Of a DNA stretch of 64,000 nucleotides, positions 56,278 to 64,000 are shown one piece after another. Position 1 is the first letter of the stretch. Every line of letters begins with the position of its first letter. Where the stretch lies: positions 1 to 64,000 of the forward strand of contig JAJEKV010000383.1 of NCBI GenBank assembly GCA_021234155.1, read 5' to 3'. Under the pieces are notes generated by a model that ran no database searches, was not told where the DNA came from, and saw only the letters and a program-made list of their open reading frames with translations. The position numbers were made by a program, and so were the translations under genes. Source of the stretch: Isoetes taiwanensis. Its lineage: Eukaryota; Streptophyta; Lycopodiopsida; Isoetales; Isoetaceae.

Positions 56278-57275
56278 TTCTCATCCAATACATCTCCAGA
56301 GAAAAGATATAGTTTAACATAAGAAAATTAGGAACCAACTTCTTTCTGCATTGGCCAACCTACAGAAAAGACCACCATAATAAATATTAGTAATTTTGCT
56401 CGTGTCTACAAGTTGTAGCATGCTGGTCAAAATATATGAAATACAAGCAAATTCAAATGTTTTTTCAGTCAAATGGATTGCTTTCTTTTGTAACGTTTTT
56501 CGCATCAGATATGGACTTACTGTAATAATATAAGTAAACCTGCAAATGGTGCTCAGATGTATTGACTTTTACCAAGTCATGTACTGCTCAAATAGATGGT
56601 TTGACTAATCCAAAAGCCATAACATAAAAAGAAGTTTTTAGCATGCATAATTTAAACATTCTCCCCTTTCCATGTGCTCCCTGTTCTGGCTAGACATGAC
56701 CGATGTGATAGCCTTTCTTTAAGTTCAATGATTAGGCCTTCTGCTTCCTTCTTTGTAACTTAAAAATTCTGCATATCAGTGCCATTTGATAAAATTTTAA
56801 ATTTATGCAGCGTTCAGTTTAGTTGTGACCCCATTCAAAAATCTCTAATTCTTTTGCAAGTCATCAACTGAAAAAATAACTCGTAGATCTTATTTCCTAG
56901 AAAGATATATGACAGAGATACACACAAGATATCATAGATGCAGTGAAAGCAACAACCTTTATGTTTACACTATCTTTACATGTGATTTTGCAGCATGCAA
57001 ATAAACCTTTCATTATAGTTCTAAGTTTTCCTAAAGGAAGAAGCAAGATGTATGAATACTCGCAGAAGAGTTTCAGATCTATAGTCCTCATCCAATACAT
57101 TTCTACAGAAAAGATATGGTTTAACAGAAGAAAAATATGAACCAACTTCTTTCTACATTAGCCAATCTACAGAAAAGACCACAATAAAGAATTTTCTTGT
57201 CCCTAAATCACAATCCGTGGCATGCTGGTCAAGAAATGCAGAGAAAAAAATGAAATACAAGCAAGTTCGAGTTTA
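56278..57275. repeat. Direct duplication of about 190 bp
   Basis: 56278-56470 and 57086-57275 share long blocks in the same order: TCATCCAATACAT, AGAAAAGATAT, GAACCAACTTCTTTCT, CTACAGAAAAGACCA, GCATGCTGGTCAA and ATGAAATACAAGCAA. Non-coding. Confidence 0.75.
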
Positions 57276-57659
57276 CCTGTAAACTGTAAAGGAATCGCAA
57301 TCCGACTGAAAAAAAACCGTCAGAAAGGGAGAAAAAATTGATAATGCTAGATTCGGCTGCATGAAACATGGCTATGGTGATCGCTTACAGGCGCCGCTAA
57401 TGGTGCTGCTAAGAGCTCTCGTCGTTCTGTGCACAGCCCTAACAGGAACCCTAAAGATTTTACGTGGCCATTTTCTACAATAGCCAATGGCAATTATTCA
57501 CGTCCGCGACTGGCGACGGCGCCTTGACTGGCCACCCTCCCCTAGTTGTCTTGGAAATCTAAAAATATAATATTGTTGTGGAACCCCTTCCGGATTTCTT
57601 TGAAATTTAGAAGGGTTTCCATATTGAAATTTGGAAGGGTTTCAATTTTTTTTAAATAA

Positions 57660-58310
57660 CCTCAATGGGGGGAAGATAGTGTGAGCGTATTTTAGAGGTC
57701 ATTTCCTTGTTATTTAAGTTCATTACATTATTGGAAGTGTATGACACGCTTTATTAGATTAGGACTATTGCCACGAAATTTCTTGTTTTAAATATTTTCG
57801 TTTATATCCATTGATATTATTAAATTAAACCTATTTCCAAGGAATTTCTTGCTCTTTAAATATTTTGATTTACCTCTATATATTCCACAAATGTATGCAC
57901 TTTGTTTATGATATATAATTATTTCCTACTCATTGACTAAAAAGGGTGCAATTTGTCTAGGTCAATGGTGCCTCTCCAACTGAAGATGGTATGTAAAATA
58001 TTGATAAGGGCAATTTCAATGAAGAAGCACCTCCTACCAAGAATGTTGAAGAAAAATAATTAGTCCTCTACAGTAGGGTGCAATGGAGGAACAAGAAGGT
58101 GAGAATCATGCACAAGTGCAACAAGGAAATAGTAGGCCAAGGAGTCATTGTACTAGCAGATCCTGATCAAGCCATTATTGATGAAAGGCTAGGGGAAGAC
58201 AATCTTGGTATTGCAATTTCTATGTTGGAAGACAACTGGAAAGGTAAGGGTATTTTGATTCATACACAATTCTCATCTCTATCTAGTCCAAGCTTTTCGA
58301 TCTTTTAATT
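57660..58310 (+). mobile_element. Truncated second copy of the DUF7869-like transposon
   Basis: 57700-58270 is the inverted counterpart of about 7330-6800. Shared blocks: GTCATTTCCTTGTT, ACCTATTTCCAAGGAATTTC, TTTGATTTACCTCTA, GTGCAATGGAGGAACAAGAA and GGTGAGAATCATGCACAAG. It keeps an open frame 58078-58308 with GQGVIVLADPDQAIIDERLG, like a small domain common near En/Spm-type plant transposon proteins (weak resemblance). The catalytic part is absent; similarity ends near 58310. Confidence 0.65.
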
Positions 58311-60420
58311 AAATTTCTCTCTGATATATTTATAGGTAGACCGACAGCTTTAGTGTCTAGAAGTGCTCCTATAACAATAGCGATGCACCTCTAGCTACTC
58401 GCAGCCTTACAAACCAAGATGTTGTAGACAAAAAGAAAGTGCCCGGTCTAGTGTGTTAGCGGGTGGTTGATAATACCATACTGTTTCTCCCCGATTGACA
58501 TGATCCATAACATAGGTCGGTTACTCAGGGCCAGTGCTCAGCATTTTTCAATGATCGGGCACAGCGACTGCAGGTAGAGATGTGTTTACTTTTCAACATC
58601 TTACTGGCATCTCCACTGATGGAACACCAAGACGTCGCCTTCGAGGCTCACTAACAGCTAAAAGCATTGACAATGTATTATTATCTAGATAGCAGTTCGC
58701 ATAGATACCGTTCGGATCTTACCAAACTTATGTAAAGTTCTGCATAGTTTGCCTCTTGTTTATCCAAGCAATACAATGATTTTGTAGTATTTCATATTAG
58801 ATCTCGTTTTCAAGGATCGCGATTGCGACTCTTCAGAGCTTGGGCTCGGATTCATTTTGCGGTTTTGCTTCAATATTGTTCTCCTAATGTTGGACATCCA
58901 GGACCTGCACCGCCATCATTATATAAGAGGCTCAGAAGGGATGAGGCATTTTTTTTATGTTTTGTCAAGGGCACCATAGTTACAACTACCCTTCTGTAAT
59001 ACATGTAGACCCCATGGCCATAGCACAGGCGGACATTGACCATCAACCCTTTGCCCCACTCTTCCCCGGTGGCATCAGCTTAACCGTGCTAAATAAAGTG
59101 TGTGTGAGATATAAGTAAGTAAGAAGGAATAAATAGAGAATGAATGTCTTATATAAAGCACACAATATAAAGGATTCTAACAATGAGGACAAACATAGGA
59201 GTATATTGAAGAGGGGTCTTACAAAATGTAAATATAGGAGTGTTTGTATGTGTGATCAATGTATGCAAATGAGAATAGATATAAATAATGACCTAAAATG
59301 TGTACAGTTGTGGATATATGATGGATAAAATAGATAGTGTGAATGTGGAAACATTTAAGATAGCCAAAAGGTGAAAGGTATTTAAAAACATAGTGAAAAG
59401 AAAATATTGATACAATAAAATGGAGCATGAATGCAGTGTTAAATATAATAGAATGGAGAATATAATTATATATGTGTTATACAAACTATAGAAGGAATAA
59501 TGAGAGTTAGATTATGATTATAAAATATAATGAATGATAAATGATGAAGAATGTGTGTGCGTGTATACTTAAAATTAAAGTATACATATAACAATGGGAG
59601 CTATAGCCGAATATATATGTCTATTACATGATATAAGAGATAAAGGAATGTGTCTATATGGTATACAATAGTATAACTATAAATCTCATGGGTATGTATA
59701 AGAATGAGAGTACCAATATATGAGTTGTCAAAAAAATGTAAGAAATGAAAAAAACATTTGATAGTAAATAAAACCTTTGGGCAGCATGTAATAAAATAAA
59801 TTGCAAAGTGAATGGAGCATGTAATAGAGATATAAAAAGAAGTTAATATGATTAGAATGAATTTGTACTATGCATTTCAGAATTCTAAGTGTGTCTTATA
59901 TTAAAAGCAGAAATAGATGTCTATGTCTATGCGTATGTATAATATATAATTAGTTAAATGTGTGTGAGTAAAGAATGATTCTAAATTGAGTATATTATGA
60001 TATAGTGTCAGTATAATGTATATCTCTAAGAGTATAACATGAATGACTAGTGTAGTAATGAAAGGTATGTATTGATCAATATAATGAAATGGAAAAGTGA
60101 GTAGTGATGGATTCCAGAAGAGATCCAACCATTGCGGAGACCTAAATCATCATGATTACGACAATTCGACCCCAGATTGCTCACCGACATGTACGTTTTT
60201 ATTGAGGATTCGGGTTGCAGACTTCGTCTGGTTGAAGATTAATTCTTAGCAGGCTCAGCCGAAGATTCGATATTGCATGATATTGCCATCTCGATGAGCC
60301 GAACCTTTTAGATAATCTAGCAAGTATGCCCACGGGCCTATAAGCTACTTCTCCTTGCGCATCTGCACGCCATGATGCCCTGGCCATGAGCCTTTTGGAG
60401 GACTATACAATTGGTCCTAA
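58311..60420. other. No recognised gene; AT-rich low-complexity part
   Basis: 58311-59050 has no recognisable feature. 59090-60120 is strongly AT-rich with many ATATA/TGTGTG words and no coding match. 60120-60420 may be decayed integrase C-terminal sequence of element C, judged only by position before its chromodomain. Confidence 0.4.
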
Positions 60421-60449
60421 GGTAACATATGGATCCTAAATGCTCTTTG

Positions 60450-62774
60450 ATAGGACGGATGAGCAAGTGGAACTAGTTCCACACGCTCTTCTCGATCGTG
60501 CGTACAAGCAGACAAGGGACGGCCATAGCATGTCCTACTTCGTTAGGTAGAATCACTTACCAAAGAAAGATCCAACATAAGTCCTCAAGTAGGATTTTTG
60601 TTGAGGCTTACCTCTATTTCCTACGGCAATTTGCCACGCATGCGCCAATAATGATGCCATCAACTCTGGCTTCGACGAAAAGCGGCGCCTGCTACAACCA
60701 CCAGTCGATATCTCATGAGTCTTAGATCCGGCAAGGACCATGCAGGCCAGCCTTCATGCAGTGGGGATTAGGCTAGATGTATCCTAGGAATGGGGATGGG
60801 CATACAGTCATAATAGGACGTCTTCGTCTATAGCTATAATGGGAACATTGACATTCCTTATGCTGAGACAAATGGCAAGCCTTAGGCACGATAGGCTTCC
60901 CTTTCTTTTTTTCCTTTTCTTCTTCAAAGGGGGTGGTCCTTTCAACCACAACATATAAATTAATTTATAGACACTGTTGTCTTGTAATTCTGCAGGCCAA
61001 AAGCTTATAGCTTAGCAACTGCAGTTCTTCTACATTGCACATTATGCGTCCTTTCAAACTTGATCACCTTTAGCATGACAACTTTTGTGAGACTTATAAT
61101 TTCGCGTTACCTCTTTAAGGTGGGGAGACTTGCTTCCAACATGTCATGTGTTGGCCCAAAGCAAGAAAAGTCATGATGCTAAGGACATCATAATTTTCAA
61201 GATGGGGAGAATGTGACGTTCCACATATCTATATGCCTTTTGGTATAAATACATGACACGTCACTATGAATAATTAATGGTGCATTAATTATTCATAGGG
61301 TAGCTATGTTAATCATTAATTATTAAGGTGGAAACCTAACCCTAAACCCTAATTCGAATTTAGGGCCTAACCTAATATTAAAAGGGATTAAAATATTAAA
61401 TTAGTTAATAATAACCAATCTAGAGTTGCCACATGGCCCAAATCGATTGGGCAAGGCAGGTTTGCTAATTTGGGACACCCAAATTGGGGCTTCCCAATTT
61501 GCCCCAATTCGATTTGGGCGAGATTGGTGGAGGAGAGCTGCTGTTCAACCCTGTTCCAGCCAGAATGATGGAGAACCAGAGAGATAGTGAATCTAGCTAT
61601 GATTCCGGTTAGTATGTAGATAACTTGGATTCCTCGATAGTCATAGGATTAACCCTTGTATGCTTAGAAGATAGCTAAGATTAATCCTTATATGAATAGA
61701 TGTATGGTTAATCTCTAATTTGTGTTCTATTCGAAGCTATGGATGGATGGATGTATAATGATAGTTCTCTTTCTGTTTCTCCTGTGTTTGTGGGGATTAA
61801 GGGGCATAGAGACCTAAAGGCTATGTAGAAGTAGAGATGCTCCTAGCTAGAATCCTTTAAATCCCAATAAATGCGGCCTGTGCACAAGAGCCCTCCTGGC
61901 TGTCGATGGTATGATGTGGCTGAGCACCAGACAAGGATCATGGTGGTGAAGTGGGGGTGGGACCTTGCCTAGCGTGGCTACAAGGCTTCCTATTGTGGCT
62001 GGGTCTATAGTCGGTCATTGCATATGGGCCGGGTATAGATCCGACACCTCCTGGGTCACATGATACGTGCCTATAGGGACGTCCTGAGCTCGATGGGCGC
62101 GCCGGTTGACCTATGGATTTTGGGGGGTTCAAGCCAGGTACGGATGCATGGTCGCCAGTGGGGCCACGATCCTCTAACCACCCATGGAAGCACCATGATC
62201 TGGAAATGATCCCTCCTTTCCTGCCTCATCGTACTGAGGAGATGTAACCCGGAGTATTCTCATAGGGTGATTCCATAATATTAAGTCTCCGGAAGGCTAC
62301 GACCATGTAGCGTGATTCAGCCTATTTGCAAAGTGTGCACAGGAGGGGCACGGATGGAGTGGACTACCCTAGCCATTGTTCTATGGCAGCCAATGCCATT
62401 GTCATGATTCCATTTGTTGTGATCTAGAGGCCCTGACTGTTAGATGACCCCCTTGAGCCTGAGTCTGGGGTAGAATCCTCATTTATGGTACATTTCCTAT
62501 GTTATGTTGGTATTATGTTGTTGCTCGTATTGACGATGGGTGAGCCACCCTTCGTGGTGGCATATTATTTATTTGTATTATTGCCAGGCGCTATATAGGA
62601 TTTCCATAGAAGGCGTGGGATGAATGACACCTCCGTGTCCTTCACCCGGACACTTGCCCATCATCAGTGGTCCGAGTCAGACGGAGAACCTTTCTGTGGT
62701 GATGGAGTCACCATGGAAGGGGAATTTCTTGCATTTATATGGTGGGAGCATCGTGTAGGTTTGGGGAGTGTCAC
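60450..62774 (+). mobile_element. 3' end of retrotransposon C (A-type)
   Basis: A chromodomain remnant at 60470-60590 (ALLDRAYKQTRDGHSMSYFV, then NHLPKKDPT) corresponds to ALLDRAYKQT and LVKWKHLPVEDATW in A. It is followed by the shared GGGTGGTCC(T/C)TTCAACCACAA block, the polypurine tract GATGGGGAGAA and a full LTR. The 5' part is missing. It shows that the A lineage occurs at least twice in the window. Confidence 0.75.
61212..62774 (+). repeat. 3' LTR of retrotransposon C
   Basis: TGTGACGTTCC to GGGGAGTGTCAC, about 1,563 bp, colinear with the A LTRs (AAAGTGTGCACAGGAGGGGC, GACACCTCCGTGTCCTTCAC). It has its own variable 5' part, including CCTAACCCTAAACCCTAATT. Confidence 0.85.
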
Positions 62775-64000
62775 GGATTCCATCCAATAACAACTCATTC
62801 CCAAAGAAGATATGGGTCTTCTATTTTCTTTTCAAAGACATTCGGCAGTGTAGCTTTGCAGATTCGTTCAAAAAAATTTGCCCTCATTGAAGCGCTAATT
62901 ATTTTCCTGTATCTCCACTCTGTTAGGACCAGATTTGTGTGACGAGCCTATCGAGTTGACCCTCATGGCAACTCGGGATCTTGTCAAAACTTGCTAATTC
63001 TACGTTGACAATATTGGTGAAGAATTGAATCTTCCTTTGCCTGACATTTGAACCATTCTTATATTTCCAATATCTATCATGAACAATATAACCTCAAAGG
63101 ACATATTATCCACAATACAATTAGCAATTCCGCCTGAATCTCTAGCTCAATCATGCTCCCCATCTACACTATCTCTATTACCCTAGCTATTGCTTGCTCA
63201 TTCACTGCACATGCACTCAATGGGGTTAGTCCTCATGACTAAATGGGGATCCCTGGCCATTGCTGCATGCTTGGAAACATCTTGGAAGTATTGGATAACA
63301 AGAACATAAGCACAAGCGTAGATGGAAGATTCTATGTGAGTAAAGTATTAGATAATGACAACATAAGCAAATGAAATACAACCCATAAACATCAGGAGCA
63401 AAGAACATAGCCAAAATACCAAAACATCGTCAACATAGCTTCGGGGCAATGGAAAGCTCAGCTCAACCTACATGCAGATCCTGCTAGCAGAGAGATGCCC
63501 AGCCAGCTTACATTTCAAGCTCTGTAGCGGAAGTGGTGGGGTGAACCTTGTATGCATATACTCTTGCACAACCCATATCTGGTGCTGGAGAGCTCTTATC
63601 ATGGGTTTCAAAAGTTGACATGCATCCACATCAGGAAGCTACGCCTGTGAGGAAAACACGCTCGATGCCTAGATTTTACCTTTACCGGTGTTGCTCATAC
63701 AACCTACTTGTGTGAAAGACTTACTGATGAAGACCATGCTAACTATTCAAACATATTGAAGAAGTCACATGCCTTGTGTCATACTGATGTAGGTTTAATG
63801 TGTATGCACTTCATTGAGCAATAGCAACACTAATATTCTCCGATCTGCAAAGCTTAACTTCGAATCATTTCCTTCTTGTGAGAATCCACTAGCTATATCA
63901 ATTAGCTTTTTTTAGTAAACCCACTAACTTCTACTTAGGTCCCTTAGTAGCCAAATACTGTCACAAGCCATAGCCATGTTCTGGAAGTCCCCATAGCTTC
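62775..64000. other. No recognised feature
   Basis: Right flank of element C. Short open frames on both strands, none matching a family I know. Confidence 0.4.

Noticed and set aside
59090-60120. AT-rich low-complexity block as organellar DNA insertion
   Set aside because: No recognisable plastid or mitochondrial gene, tRNA or rRNA segment seen.
61331-61352. Telomere-like CCTAACCCTAAACCCTAATT
   Set aside because: Too short and imperfect, and inside an LTR; not an interstitial telomere array.

Overview
ORGANISM AND OVERALL NATURE. This is nuclear DNA of a land plant. The evidence is LRR receptor-kinase and plastid fibrillin (PAP) gene pieces, plant-type introns, and chromodomain Ty3/gypsy (chromovirus) LTR retrotransposons primed by initiator tRNA-Met. 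The species cannot be read from the sequence. An intron-rich, repeat-filled genome such as a fern or other non-seed vascular plant is my guess only. Most of the window is nested and decayed transposable elements with host-gene fragments between them. Almost every frame is broken by small indels, so most protein calls rest on frame-hopping matches. LAYOUT. 1-1 kb: pseudogene of a TDR/PXY-like LRR receptor kinase. 4.3-7.4 kb (minus): relic of a DNA transposon with an RNase H-like (DUF7869-like) transposase; its 5' part recurs at 57.7-58.3 kb (plus). 7.4-14.4 kb: unrecognised low-copy-looking DNA with TATA-bearing repeats and inverted repeats. 14.46-40.47 kb: retrotransposon A (plus), with retrotransposon B (minus, 25.29-38.60 kb) nested inside it. 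A sits beside, probably in an intron of, a NIF/FCP1-type phosphatase gene whose last exon is at 40.6-41.26 kb. 42.0-42.5 kb: array of inverted 12-bp motifs. 42.5-52.8 kb: a methyltransferase gene split by retrotransposon D (minus, 42.66-52.58 kb). 53.7-55.9 kb: a fibrillin-like gene (minus). 56-60 kb: duplicated AT-rich DNA. 60.4-62.77 kb: 3' end and LTR of retrotransposon C (plus), an A relative. 62.8-64 kb: nothing recognised. MAIN RESULT. Retrotransposons A, B and D carry, between the tRNA primer site and gag, an extra ORF (ORF1) that is a histone H3. In B it begins M-M-ARTKQTARK, exactly H3 residues 1-9, and ends with an H3 histone fold containing LQEAAEAHIV, HFEDS and HAKRVTLM. Between lie about 300 residues with an acidic/Gln-rich stretch, an AT-hook-like PKKRGRP and a PKKRKAK nuclear signal. 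In A the start is MANTKSAP and the fold keeps KLPFQRLIRD, FKTHL, MEAYLV and HAKRVTSIMPKDF. D keeps the C-terminal HFEDS and VTLMKKDMHLA. A second extra ORF (ORF2, 409 aa and intact in B) follows in all three. In B and D, long near-palindromic stem-loops precede ORF1 and ORF2; their distal stems differ in sequence but still pair. HOW IT MAY WORK TOGETHER. The same elements encode an integrase with a C-terminal chromodomain. They therefore specify both an H3-tail-bearing protein and a domain class that reads H3 tails. Packaging of the element's DNA into nucleosome-like particles, targeting to chromatin, or decoying of silencing enzymes are plausible inferences, not demonstrated.
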